A DNA stretch of 64,000 nucleotides, from assembly GCA_947497185.1 (NCBI GenBank), contig CANMFL010000009.1, forward strand, positions 62,001 through 126,000. Direction: 5' to 3'. The stretch comes from an uncultured Paracoccaceae bacterium (lineage in GTDB: Bacteria; Pseudomonadota; Alphaproteobacteria; Rhodobacterales; Rhodobacteraceae). A program made the translations under genes and the position numbers. How positions within the stretch are numbered: the stretch's first letter is position 1; the number at the start of each line of letters is the position of its first letter. Positions 42,653 to 51,934 of the stretch are shown in pieces. The notes under the pieces were generated by a model, which saw only the letters and a program-made list of their open reading frames with translations, had not been told where the DNA came from and ran no database searches.

Positions 42653-45148
42653 ATGAAAACTACTGTCAAAGCCTTGGTCGTCGGGGGCGGTGCTGTCGGC
42701 ACGTCGATTGCGTATCATTTGGCCAAAGCGGGCTGGGACGACGTGATGTTGCTTGAGCGCGACGAATTGACGTCAGGATCAACATGGCACGCCGCAGGCC
42801 TGCTGCCGTTGTTCAACATGTCCTACGCGACAACGCACATCCACAAATACTCGGTTGATTTCTATAAGCAACTTGAGGCCGAGACAGGCTTGAACGCTGG
42901 TTTTGCTGTCGTCGGCAACCTGCGCATGGCGCAAACGCAAGAACGCATGGACGAATACATGCTCTACGCGGCGACGGCTGAAACCTGCGACGTGCCTTAT
43001 GAATGGATGACGCCCGACCAGATCAAAGCGAAATGGCCGCTGATCAAAACCGACGACCTTAAGGGCGCACTTTACCACAACACCGATGGCTACATTAACC
43101 CCGCCGACGTGACCCAAGCGATGGCCAAAGGTGCCCGCCAGCGCGGTGTCGTGATTGAACGCAAATGGCAGGCTGACGCGTTCGCATGGAACGGGACGGC
43201 TTGGGACGTGACTTGCACCAAGATGGTCGAAAAGGGCGGCAACCTGATCCCATCCGACGAACAGATCGTCATCACGGCAGAGCATGTCGTGACGGCCTCT
43301 GGCAACCACGCGCAAACGACCGCTAAAAAGCTTGGCATCAAAATTCCGGCGATCCCCGTTGAGCATCAGTTCATCGTCATGGACCAAGACCCCGATCTGG
43401 TGAAATTCCGCGCCGAAGGCAACGTCGAACACCCCGTGATCCGCGACGCCGACGCGCAGTCCTATGTGCGCGAAGAACGTGGCGGCTGGATCTTGGGCGT
43501 CTACGAGAAAAACGCGCCTGCCGTGTTTGAATACGGCGTGCCGGATGCATTCCGCGCTGACCTTTTCCCGCTCGATTTGGAACGGATCGAAGACCAATAT
43601 ATGGCGATGATCCACCGCATTCCGTCCTGCGAGGAAAGCGGACTGAAGGACGATTTCAACGGTCCGATTTGCTACACACCAGACGGCAACCCGCTGGTTG
43701 GTCCAGCCCCCGGTTTGCGGAACATGTGGCTGGCCGAAGGGTTCTCTTTCGGCATCACAGCGGCAGGCGGCACAGGCTATTATCTCGCGCAGATGATGGT
43801 GAACGGCGAGGCCGAGATCGACATGGCATCGCTTGATCCCAAACGCTACGGCGACTGGATGACAACCGAATTTGCGGCCCGCAAGAACGAAGAATGCTAC
43901 GACCACGTCTACATCCTGCACCACCCAGACGAGGAACGGCCCGCGTGCCGCCCACTGCGCACCTCACCGGCCTACGACCGTCAAGCGTCTCGCGGCGCGC
44001 AATTTGGGTTTGTGAACGGCTGGGAACGCCCGAACTATTACGCACCTGCAGGTTTCAACGACCACGACGCACGATCCTTCCGGCGCGGCGGTTGGTGGCA
44101 ATATGCGGTGGAAGAGGCCAAAGCGATCCGCGAAGGTGTCGGCCTGATCGACGCGACGGCCTTTACGAAACACCGGATTTCAGGGGCAGGGGCGACGGCG
44201 TTCCTCGACTGGTTCACTTGCAACAAACTGCCCAAGGTCGGACGGATCAACCTGACCTATGCGCTGACCTCGCACGGCACCACGCGGACAGAATATACGA
44301 TCGTGCGCCTGTCTGAGGATGAGTATTATCTCGTGTCCGCAGGGGCGTGGCATGCCTACGACCAAGATTACCTGACCAAAGCGATTGCTGATAAAGAACC
44401 GGAATTCGGGCGGATCAACCTCGAAGACGTCACCACGAAATACGGCGTCTTTGCTATCGCAGGTCCAAAATCGCGCGATGTGCTGGCAGACGTGATCAAA
44501 GACGCGGACCCCGAAACAGCGCTGTCGAACAAGCGGTTCCCGTGGTTGTCCGCCAAGAAAATCGAACTCGGCATGTGTCCGGTGAACGCGATCCGCGTGG
44601 CTTATACGGGGGAACTCGGTTGGGAATTACACCACCCGATGGAGATGCAGAACTACCTGTTCGATCTGCTTGAAAAGGCGGGCGAAAAGCACGGCATGAA
44701 ACTCGTCGGAGCGCGGGCGCAAAACTGGCTGCGTCAGGAAAAGTCATACCGCGCGTTTGGTAATGAGTTGGGCCGCGACGCGACCCCTGCCGAGGCTGAC
44801 CTGCCGCGCTTTATCGACCTGAGCAAAGACTTCTACGGCAAAGACGCGATGGTCGAAAAAGGCATCCGGTCCAAATGCGTGACCTTGCTGATCGACGGCC
44901 CCGACGACGCCGATCCATGGGGTCGCGAGGCACTTTATACCTCAGACGGCACCCGCGTTGGTCGCCTGACATCCGGCGGCTATTCCGTCGCTTTCGAGAA
45001 ATCCATCGGCCTAGGCTACGTGCGTCCTGAACAAGCTGTCGTGGGCACGAAACTCAAAGTCCGGATGTTCGACGCGCTTTGGGATGCGGAGATCGTCGAA
45101 GACAGCCCTTACGACCCGAAAAACGCAAATATCAGGATCGACGGGTAA
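42653..45148 (+). CDS. FAD-dependent oxidoreductase fused to GcvT domain (dimethylglycine/sarcosine dehydrogenase family)
   Basis: An 831-residue enzyme. Residues 1 to about 400 are a DAO-type FAD domain: VVGGGAVGTSIAYHLAKAGW at 9-28 and GSTWHAAGLL at 42-51, where His46 corresponds to the covalent-flavin His of dimethylglycine dehydrogenases. After about residue 480 comes a tetrahydrofolate-binding GcvT domain (GLIDATAFTKHRISGAGATAFLDWF, YTGELGWELHHPMEM, LTSGGYSVAFEKSIGLGYVRPE). Such enzymes oxidatively demethylate N-methylated glycines and pass the carbon to folate. ATG 42653 is favoured over an upstream frame. It is monocistronic, and the actual substrate is not determined. Confidence 0.9.
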   Translation: MKTTVKALVVGGGAVGTSIAYHLAKAGWDDVMLLERDELTSGSTWHAAGLLPLFNMSYATTHIHKYSVDFYKQLEAETGLNAGFAVVGNLRMAQTQERMDEYMLYAATAETCDVPYEWMTPDQIKAKWPLIKTDDLKGALYHNTDGYINPADVTQAMAKGARQRGVVIERKWQADAFAWNGTAWDVTCTKMVEKGGNLIPSDEQIVITAEHVVTASGNHAQTTAKKLGIKIPAIPVEHQFIVMDQDPDLVKFRAEGNVEHPVIRDADAQSYVREERGGWILGVYEKNAPAVFEYGVPDAFRADLFPLDLERIEDQYMAMIHRIPSCEESGLKDDFNGPICYTPDGNPLVGPAPGLRNMWLAEGFSFGITAAGGTGYYLAQMMVNGEAEIDMASLDPKRYGDWMTTEFAARKNEECYDHVYILHHPDEERPACRPLRTSPAYDRQASRGAQFGFVNGWERPNYYAPAGFNDHDARSFRRGGWWQYAVEEAKAIREGVGLIDATAFTKHRISGAGATAFLDWFTCNKLPKVGRINLTYALTSHGTTRTEYTIVRLSEDEYYLVSAGAWHAYDQDYLTKAIADKEPEFGRINLEDVTTKYGVFAIAGPKSRDVLADVIKDADPETALSNKRFPWLSAKKIELGMCPVNAIRVAYTGELGWELHHPMEMQNYLFDLLEKAGEKHGMKLVGARAQNWLRQEKSYRAFGNELGRDATPAEADLPRFIDLSKDFYGKDAMVEKGIRSKCVTLLIDGPDDADPWGREALYTSDGTRVGRLTSGGYSVAFEKSIGLGYVRPEQAVVGTKLKVRMFDALWDAEIVEDSPYDPKNANIRIDG

Positions 45149-45161
45149 TCGGGCCACCGCG

Positions 45162-45204
45162 CCCCGGCTTCATTGACTTCTTCCAAATCCCCGCCGGAGG
45201 CTCC
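45162..45204. repeat. 43-base convergent-junction element, copy 2
   Basis: CCCCGGCTTCATTGACTT through CCGCCGGAGGCTCC matches 15830-15872 with three mismatches. This copy lies between the convergent stops of the FAD/GcvT gene and the lipoprotein gene at 45256. A hairpin (45203-45234) starts in its last bases. Confidence 0.8.
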
Positions 45205-45234
45205 CGCAGTTGCAACACACATGCGCGCTGCGGG
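45203..45234. terminator. Hairpin adjoining the 43-base element, copy 2
   Basis: CCCGCAG (45203-45209) and CTGCGGG (45228-45234) form a perfect 7-bp stem with an 18-base loop, placed between two convergent genes. No clear T tract follows on either strand. Its arm sequence differs from that at 15863-15889, though both hairpins start at the end of the conserved block. Confidence 0.5.
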
Positions 45235-45255
45235 GCGAAACACAACGGTCAGCGC

Positions 45256-46011
45256 CTAGCGTTCTTTGAAATCAATCGCTTTGACTTCGCCGTCGTGCAG
45301 CAGAATTTCGACCCACCTCGGGTTCGCGCCAAAGGTCTCGTAGGCGGTCACGAACGTGGTGTTTGCAGCCATCCGGTCTAGTTTTGCGCCGCAAGGCTTC
45401 CCGTGGCTGACACGGCAGAATGACGCTTTGATCGCTTCGTAGGCGTTGTCAGTGCCGCTGTAGGGGACGTTTTGGTTGGTCGGCAAATAGCGCACAACTT
45501 CGTGTGTGCCGACGTCGCCTGTCAGGCTCAACGCCGCTGTGAATTGTCTGGCGCAGCCGTCGTCAAATCCGGTGATGAAATGCGGCCGCATTGCCGTGGC
45601 ATTCGGGATTGTGTCGTAGATTTTGTAACCGCTGACGTTGGCAACTTCGGTGCCCATGCTGCCGCTTGGCACATCGCAGACCGTGGCGATTTCGCCGTAA
45701 GCGACGCTTTCACCATAAGGAATGACGCGGGCGTCGGGGCCTGTGCGGACCACTGTTTGCGCTGTCGTAGTCCCACCCAGCAATCCGCCACTGCCGAACA
45801 ATCCACCCAGCAATCCGCCTTCGGGGGCTGCGGGTGTCGCCGCGAGCGCCAGTGCTGCGGCCACGGCGTCGTCTTGCGTGGCACCTTCGGGCAAAGTGAC
45901 TTCACTCAAGCGTTCTAAGTCTGACAGGGTATTGGGCGCTGTGGTTTGGGTTCCGGTACAAGCAGCCAACATTACACACGTGCCAATGATCGCCGTAAAT
46001 TGCCAGTTCAT
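45256..46011 (-). CDS. Lipoprotein of unknown function
   Basis: A 251-residue lipoprotein from ATG 46011 with lipobox VMLAAC (Cys about 18). A Gly/Leu-rich low-complexity segment (EGGLLGGLFGSGGLLGGTTT) follows at about 70-85. The second half has four cysteines (TVCDV, DGCAR, SFCRV, KPCGA) and blocks such as YGEIATVCDVPSGSMGTEV, YKIYDTIP and HFITGFDDGC. GGGGAA precedes the start at a slightly long distance; a TTG two codons upstream is also possible. The family is seen in roseobacters to my recollection but has no function I can name. Convergent with the FAD/GcvT gene. Confidence 0.78.
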   Translation of the reverse strand: MNWQFTAIIGTCVMLAACTGTQTTAPNTLSDLERLSEVTLPEGATQDDAVAAALALAATPAAPEGGLLGGLFGSGGLLGGTTTAQTVVRTGPDARVIPYGESVAYGEIATVCDVPSGSMGTEVANVSGYKIYDTIPNATAMRPHFITGFDDGCARQFTAALSLTGDVGTHEVVRYLPTNQNVPYSGTDNAYEAIKASFCRVSHGKPCGAKLDRMAANTTFVTAYETFGANPRWVEILLHDGEVKAIDFKER

Positions 46012-46102
46012 GCCCAAATTCCCCTACTGTCCCGACGCTGTGTTTAGGACAGAACGCGTGTCTGTGTCCATGTAGCCCTTTGTCTAAAGCGAAAAGGTGC
46101 CG

Positions 46103-49100
46103 CTAGACTTCTTCGACTTCGATGACCCCGTTTAGCGACCGCAACGCGCCCTTAATTTGTGGGTTCACGGGGTAATGTTGGCCAAGATCGATCTCGACTT
46201 CACCTGGTAAATCCGCGCTCATCAGGCAGAAATAAACCGGACCGCGTCCGCCTTTTATCCCGTCGCGCGATGCGTTTTCCAAGATCGTGGCGACCGATGA
46301 AATCGCGTCAGGCGCGTCCAAGAATACGCGCAAACCGCTGCTACCCGCGTCCGCCACAGCACTATCAATCGGGGCGACCGAGCGCCCGAGCAATTTCAGC
46401 TGGTCGGATTCCATCGTTGCCTCGGCTTGGATCACGACCTGCGATCCTGTCTCAAGGTGTTCGCGTGCGGTCTCTAACGTGTCCGAGAAGATCGTGATCT
46501 CGTATTGTCCAGTCGGATCAGATAGTTGCGCAAAGGCAAAGCGGTTGCCGCGTGCCGATTTGCGTTCCTGCCGTCCTGATACGGTCCCTGCCATTTTGAC
46601 GATACATGCGCCGCGTTCTGCCTTGGCTGTGACCTCGTCCAGCGTCAAAACGCCTTTGCGTTTGAGGGCGGCCATGTAGTCATCCAGCGGGTGGCCGGAC
46701 AGGTAAAATCCGATGGCTTTGAATTCTTCGGCAAGCCGTTCTGCGGGCAACCAATCGTCGCCACCAGCAAGACGCGGTTCGGGTAGATCGTCGCCTGCCT
46801 CGCCAAACAACGAGACTTGGTTCGATGATTTCTGCTCATGGATCGCAGCGGAATAGGCGACGATGGGGTCAAGCGAGCGGAACACACGCTGGCGGTTTCC
46901 ATCAAGCACATCAAACGCACCAGCGCGCGCGAGCATCTCTAGCGGGCGTTTCCCAACGCGTTTCAGGTCAACGCGGCGTGCAACGTCAAACAGGTTCACA
47001 AATTCGCGCCCGTCGCGGCCTTCGACGATCAGTTTCATCGCCTCAACGCCGACGTTCTTCAACGCCCCCAGCCCGTAAACCAGTTTTTGATCGCGCACGT
47101 CAAACGTCGCCTCTGATCTGTTCACGCAGGGCGGGATGTAGTCAATCGATAGGCCTTTTTTGACCTCTTGGAAATACACCGCCAGCTTGTCGGTCAGGTG
47201 GATATCGCAGTTCATCACACCGGCCATAAATTCGACCGGATGGTTCGCCTTGAGCCACGCGGTTTGGTAGCTGACCACCGCATAGGCCGCCGCGTGTGAT
47301 TTGTTAAAGCCGTAGTTCGCGAATTTTTCGAGAAGGTCGAAGACCTCAGACGCCTTTTTCTTATCGACGCCGTTTTCCATCGCGCCTTTTTCGAATTTCG
47401 GGCGTTCCTTGGCCATTTCTTCGGCGATTTTCTTACCCATCGCACGGCGCAAAAGATCAGCGCCGCCGAGGCTATAACCCGCCATGACCTGCGCGATCTG
47501 CATAACCTGTTCTTGGTAAACGATGATGCCTTGGGTCTCAGCCAGCAGGTAGTCGATAGATTCGTGAACGGATTCGATTTCTTTCTGCCCGTTTTTGACC
47601 TCGCAATAGGTCGGGATGTTTTCCATCGGACCGGGACGATACAGCGCCACAAGCGCCACGATATCCTCGATACAGTTCGGCTTCATGCGCTTGAGCGCAT
47701 CCATCATGCCGCTGGATTCTACCTGAAACACGGCAACGGTTTTGGCGGATGAATACAGTTTGTAGGATTTTTCGTCGTCCAGCGGGATGGTCCCGATGTC
47801 GTTGGTCAGTCCTTCTGGTGGTTGGAATAATTCGTCACCAGCGGCGTTCACATGCAGCGGGCGGCCGGATTTCACGACAAGGTTCACGGCGTTCTGAATG
47901 ACGGTCAGGGTTTTCAGGCCCAAGAAGTCGAATTTGACCAGACCCGCTTGTTCCACCCATTTCATGTTGAACTGGGTCGCGGGCATATCGGAACGTGGAT
48001 CTTGGTACAGTGGCACCAATTCGTCGAGCGGACGGTCCCCAATCACAACACCCGCCGCGTGGGTCGATGCGTTGCGCAACAGCCCCTCAACCTGCTGGGC
48101 GTAGGTGAGCAGGCGGTCTACGACCTCTTCGTTTTTGGCCTCTTCGCGCAGGCGTGGCTCGTCGGCGAGCGCCTTTTCAATCGACACAGGTTTGACGCCC
48201 TCGACGGGAATCATTTTCGACAGGCGGTCCACTTGGCCGTAAGGCATTTGCAGCACACGACCGACATCGCGCACGGCGGCTTTAGAAAGTAGCGCACCGA
48301 ATGTGATGATTTGTCCAACCTTATCGCGCCCGTATTTGTCTTGGACAAAACGGATGACTTCCTCGCGGCGATCCATGCAAAAGTCGATATCGAAATCGGG
48401 CATGGATACACGTTCGGGGTTCAAGAACCGCTCGAACAGCAGGGAATAGCGTAGCGGGTCAAGGTCGGTAATCAGCAGCGCGTAGGCCACTAGCGACCCC
48501 GCGCCGGACCCACGACCGGGGCCTACTGGGATGCCTTGATCCTTGGCCCATTTGATAAAGTCGGCAACGATCAGAAAGTAACCCGGAAACCCCATGCCTT
48601 CGATGATGCCCAGCTCGAATTCGAGACGGTCTTCGTATTCTTTGACCTCTGCGGCGTGGGGGATCACGGCGAGCCGCGCTTTCAACCCTTCTTCGGCCTG
48701 ACGGCGCAATTCCGCGACCTCGTCGTCGGCAAACTTCGGCAGGATCGGATCGCGCTTGTAGGTTTTGAACGCACAGCGTTTGGCGATCTCGACCGTATTT
48801 TCAACCGCTTCGGGCAGGTCCGCGAACAGCGTCACCATTTCCTGCGGCGTTTTCATATAGTGCTGCGGGGTTAGCCTGCGGCGGGCTTCTTGTTGATCGA
48901 CATATGACCCTTCCGAGATACAGATCAGCGCGTCATGCGCCTCGTAGAGTTCTGTTTTCGGGAAGTAGACGTCATTGGTCGCGACCAGCGGAATGCCCTT
49001 GGCATAGGCCATTTCGACATGACCGCGTTCCGACAATTTCTCTGCCTCGGTCACGCCGTTCTCGCCGGGGTGGCGTTGCAACTCGACATACAGGCTATCG

Positions 49101-49600
49101 CCGTAAATCTCGAAAAACTGGTCCATCAGCAGTTCGGCCTTGGGCCGCTGCCCTTGCCGCAATAGCCGCCCGATTGGCCCGTCAGGTCCGCCAGTAAGAC
49201 AGATCAAACCGTCGCTATATTGCGCCAGTTCCTGCATGTTGACCTGCGGCACCTCGTTGCCTTGATCAAGGTAGGCGCATGAGTTGATCTTCATCAGGTT
49301 CATGTAGCCCGCTTCGGACTTTGCAAGCAGCACAACAGGCGCGGGGGCCTCTGGTTTCTTGCCCGGATCAGCTTGGGTGTAGCGGATATCGACCTGACAG
49401 CCGATGATCGGCTGGATGCCCGCCTTGGATGCGTATTCCGAAAACTCCAACGCTGCGAACATGTTGTTCGTGTCGGTTACGGCAACAGCAGGCATATCCA
49501 TGCCAGCGGCAAGGCCGATCAGTTTTTTGACAGGCACCGCCCCCTCAAGCAGGGAATATTCGGTGTGCAAGCGAAGATGGATAAAGCGAGGATCAGACAT
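46103..49600 (-). CDS. dnaE: DNA polymerase III alpha subunit
   Basis: Catalytic subunit of the replicative polymerase, 1165 residues. The N-terminal PHP domain begins IHLRLHTEYSLLEGAVPVKKL. The catalytic palm has PDFDIDF with Asp402 and Asp404, matching Asp401/Asp403 of E. coli, and KFDFLGLKTL carries the third Asp. GPGRGSGAGSLVAYAL, FQVESSGMMDALKRMKP and NYGFNKSHAAAYAVVSYQTAWLKANHPVEF are standard DnaE1 blocks. The C-terminal OB fold (ACIVKMAGTVSGRQERKSARGNRFAFAQLSD) is complete. No neighbour has a related function. Confidence 0.98.
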   Translation of the reverse strand: MSDPRFIHLRLHTEYSLLEGAVPVKKLIGLAAGMDMPAVAVTDTNNMFAALEFSEYASKAGIQPIIGCQVDIRYTQADPGKKPEAPAPVVLLAKSEAGYMNLMKINSCAYLDQGNEVPQVNMQELAQYSDGLICLTGGPDGPIGRLLRQGQRPKAELLMDQFFEIYGDSLYVELQRHPGENGVTEAEKLSERGHVEMAYAKGIPLVATNDVYFPKTELYEAHDALICISEGSYVDQQEARRRLTPQHYMKTPQEMVTLFADLPEAVENTVEIAKRCAFKTYKRDPILPKFADDEVAELRRQAEEGLKARLAVIPHAAEVKEYEDRLEFELGIIEGMGFPGYFLIVADFIKWAKDQGIPVGPGRGSGAGSLVAYALLITDLDPLRYSLLFERFLNPERVSMPDFDIDFCMDRREEVIRFVQDKYGRDKVGQIITFGALLSKAAVRDVGRVLQMPYGQVDRLSKMIPVEGVKPVSIEKALADEPRLREEAKNEEVVDRLLTYAQQVEGLLRNASTHAAGVVIGDRPLDELVPLYQDPRSDMPATQFNMKWVEQAGLVKFDFLGLKTLTVIQNAVNLVVKSGRPLHVNAAGDELFQPPEGLTNDIGTIPLDDEKSYKLYSSAKTVAVFQVESSGMMDALKRMKPNCIEDIVALVALYRPGPMENIPTYCEVKNGQKEIESVHESIDYLLAETQGIIVYQEQVMQIAQVMAGYSLGGADLLRRAMGKKIAEEMAKERPKFEKGAMENGVDKKKASEVFDLLEKFANYGFNKSHAAAYAVVSYQTAWLKANHPVEFMAGVMNCDIHLTDKLAVYFQEVKKGLSIDYIPPCVNRSEATFDVRDQKLVYGLGALKNVGVEAMKLIVEGRDGREFVNLFDVARRVDLKRVGKRPLEMLARAGAFDVLDGNRQRVFRSLDPIVAYSAAIHEQKSSNQVSLFGEAGDDLPEPRLAGGDDWLPAERLAEEFKAIGFYLSGHPLDDYMAALKRKGVLTLDEVTAKAERGACIVKMAGTVSGRQERKSARGNRFAFAQLSDPTGQYEITIFSDTLETAREHLETGSQVVIQAEATMESDQLKLLGRSVAPIDSAVADAGSSGLRVFLDAPDAISSVATILENASRDGIKGGRGPVYFCLMSADLPGEVEIDLGQHYPVNPQIKGALRSLNGVIEVEEV

Positions 49601-49684
49601 CCCCCGACACTATGCGAGCAGCGGCGGCGGGGGAAGGTGCGAAACGCAATTGACCACGCGTAGGCGGCAAGAAATACTAGGCGC

Positions 49685-49975
49685 ATGTCATCACATCTGA
49701 ATACCTTTTTTGGGGCGCTATCCGACCCGACCCGCCGCGCGGTGTTGGAACGGCTCGTGGCTGGCCCCGCAAGCGTCAGCGATCTGGCCGCGCCGCATGA
49801 TATGGCGCTGCCCACGTTCATGCGGCACCTCGGCGTGCTGGAAAGCGCGGGCCTTGTGCGGTCGATCAAAAAGGGTCGTGTCAGGATGTGTCACATCGAG
49901 GCCGCGCCATTGTTAGAGGCGCAAGGCTGGTTGGCATGGCAACGCAAGGTCTGGGAAGACCGCATGGAGGACTAA
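49685..49975 (+). CDS. ArsR-family transcriptional regulator
   Basis: A 96-residue winged-helix regulator: FFGALSDPTRRAVLERLVAGPASVSDLAAPHDMALPTFMRHLGVLESAGLVRSIKKGRVRMCHIEAAPLLEAQGWL. The recognition helix is ALPTFMRHLGVLESAGLV. No metal-binding Cys pair (CxC) of the ArsR/SmtB type is seen, so it is of the SRPBCC-associated subclass. It is separated by one base from the SRPBCC gene that follows, the usual partner of this subclass, which it probably regulates together with itself. Divergent from dnaE. Confidence 0.9.
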   Translation: MSSHLNTFFGALSDPTRRAVLERLVAGPASVSDLAAPHDMALPTFMRHLGVLESAGLVRSIKKGRVRMCHIEAAPLLEAQGWLAWQRKVWEDRMED

Positions 49976-49976
49976 A

Positions 49977-50450
49977 ATGACTGATCACGCTTTGACCCTC
50001 GACCGTCAAATGGACGCGACGCCTGCTGCTGTGTGGCGCTGCTTGACGGAACCAGCCTTGATCGAGCAGTGGTTCGCGCCGAAACCTGTGCGGGTTTTTG
50101 ATGTGGCGATGGACCCTGTTGCTGGTGGTGATTTCAGCAATTCCATGGAAATTCCCAGTGCGGGAACCGTTACAAGCGCAGGTTGCGTTTTGGTGGCAAT
50201 CCCTAATGAACGGCTGGTTTGGACCAGCGTGCTGACCGCCGGATTTGTGCCGTCAGAGATGAAAAAAGAGAACGGCGCATTCCCGTTCACAGCCGACATT
50301 ACCCTCACCGCCAAGGACGGCGGGTGCCTTTATCAAGTCCGCGCATTGCATCCCAATGCTGCCTACCGTCAAACTCACGAAGAGATGGGATTCGAGCAAG
50401 GCTGGGGCATCGCCGCAGACCAACTGGCCGCGCTGGCTGCGACAATCTAG
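49977..50450 (+). CDS. SRPBCC (AHSA1-like) domain protein
   Basis: A 157-residue helix-grip fold protein with a hydrophobic pocket. The family blocks are LDRQMDATPAAVWRCLTEPALIEQWFAPKPVRV, VAIPNERLVWTSVLTAGFVP, FTADITLTAKDGG and MGFEQGWGIAADQLAALAA. Such proteins bind small ligands, but the ligand is unknown. The gene starts one base after the ArsR-type regulator stop, so the two form a small operon. A short hairpin, GCAAG/CTTGC with a T-rich loop, sits at the stop codon (50450-50465). Confidence 0.88.
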   Translation: MTDHALTLDRQMDATPAAVWRCLTEPALIEQWFAPKPVRVFDVAMDPVAGGDFSNSMEIPSAGTVTSAGCVLVAIPNERLVWTSVLTAGFVPSEMKKENGAFPFTADITLTAKDGGCLYQVRALHPNAAYRQTHEEMGFEQGWGIAADQLAALAATI

Positions 50451-50584
50451 CAAGTTTTTCCTTGCCAAACGATGGCATGCGGGCTTTGATCGTCGGCAAC
50501 CCAAGGGGCACGCCGCGTCTACGCCGCATCGACGCTGTGCCAAATCCTTGTGAAGAATTTCAGTAAGGCGGCAGGTTTAACATC

Positions 50585-51934
50585 ATGAAAGTTGCGTTTT
50601 CTCTGAACGGAGAAACGATCAGCGTCGAAGCCGCGCCCACACGGACGTTGCTCGATTGGCTGCGCGAGGACCAAGGGCTGTGCGGCACCAAAGAGGGCTG
50701 CAACGAAGGCGACTGCGGTGCTTGTACGGTGATGGTCACGGATGCGGACGGGGCGCGGGCGTTGAATGCCTGCATCTTGTTCATGCCGCAACTCGACGGG
50801 AAATCTGTCCGAACTGTCGAAGGGTTAACCGGACCTGCGGGTGAATTGCATCCGGTGCAATCAGCGATGATCGATTACCACGGATCGCAATGCGGTTTCT
50901 GCACACCCGGTTTTGTGATGAGCATGGCAACCGCACACCGCAATGGTCGCAGCGACCACGACGACCAGCTTGCGGGTAACCTGTGCCGTTGTACGGGTTA
51001 CGCGCCGATCATTCGCGCGGCCAAAGCTGCCGTTGAACAGCCCGTGCCTGTTTGGGTGAAGGACAAGGCGGACGTCACCGCCGACGCGCCCGACGTCACA
51101 CTATCCGACTTCGCAAATTGGTACGCTGACAATCCCGACGCGACGCTGGTCGCAGGGGCCACAGATGTGGGCCTTTGGGTCACGAAACAGCTGCGAGACT
51201 TGGATCAGGTCGGCTTTATCGGTCGCTGCCCAGAGCTAAAGCGGATCACACGCACCGATGACGCCATCCACTTTGGCGCGGGCGTCACGATGACCGACGT
51301 GCTGGAAACCCTCCACGACGACTACCCGTCTTATGCGGAGATGATCCGCCGCTACGGATCGGTGCAAGTGCGCAATGCCGCGACCATCGGCGGCAATATC
51401 GCAAACGGGTCGCCGATCGGGGACAACCCGGCTGCGTTGATTGCGCTGGGCGCGACGTTGCATTTGCAATTGCGCGACGTCGAACGGCAAATCCCGATTG
51501 AGGACTTCTTTATCGCATACGGCAAGCAAGACCGCGCTGCTGGCGAATTGGTCACAGGCGTCACGATCCCCTTGGGGCAAGACGGCCTGCGCTGCTACAA
51601 ACTGTCAAAGCGGTTCGATCAGGATATTTCCGCAGTCTGTGGCGCGTTCAATATCACCATCAAAGATGGCACTGTGACTGCTGCCCGTATCGCTTTCGGC
51701 GGCATGGCAGGGACGCCTGAACGTGCGAAATCCGTCGAAGCAGCGCTGATCGGCCAGCCTTGGACCGCTGACACGATCGAAGCTGCCGCCGCGCAATTTG
51801 GCACCGACTACACGCCAATGTCGGACATGCGCGCCTCTGCGGATTACCGCCTCGCTGCCGCCGCCAACATGTTGCGTCGCTACTTTGCGGAGACAACAGG
51901 GGTCGCCACGAACGTCTTGGAGGTCCAGCCATGA
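50585..51934 (+). CDS. xdhA: Xanthine dehydrogenase small subunit
   Basis: Electron-transfer subunit of xanthine dehydrogenase, 449 residues. The first [2Fe-2S] site has Cys39, Cys44, Cys47 and Cys63 (CNEGDCGAC); the second uses [10 protein letters not shown] and [11 protein letters not shown]. From about residue 175 an FAD domain follows ([45 protein letters not shown]). It is the first gene of a run of seven genes on the plus strand that ends at the terminator at 59713. It starts the purine oxidation step hypoxanthine to xanthine to urate, and overlaps xdhB by four bases. Confidence 0.96.
   Translation: MKVAFSLNGETISVEAAPTRTLLDWLREDQGLCGTKEGCNEGDCGACTVMVTDADGARALNACILFMPQLDGKSVRTVEGLTGPAGELHPVQSAMIDYHGSQCGFCTPGFVMSMATAHRNGRSDHDDQLAGNLCRCTGYAPIIRAAKAAVEQPVPVWVKDKADVTADAPDVTLSDFANWYADNPDATLVAGATDVGLWVTKQLRDLDQVGFIGRCPELKRITRTDDAIHFGAGVTMTDVLETLHDDYPSYAEMIRRYGSVQVRNAATIGGNIANGSPIGDNPAALIALGATLHLQLRDVERQIPIEDFFIAYGKQDRAAGELVTGVTIPLGQDGLRCYKLSKRFDQDISAVCGAFNITIKDGTVTAARIAFGGMAGTPERAKSVEAALIGQPWTADTIEAAAAQFGTDYTPMSDMRASADYRLAAAANMLRRYFAETTGVATNVLEVQP

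Noticed and set aside
42779..43924. 381-codon open frame antisense to the FAD/GcvT gene
   Set aside because: It lies fully inside a well-supported gene with strong family motifs. It has no recognisable domain or ribosome site and arises from the third-position GC bias of the real gene.
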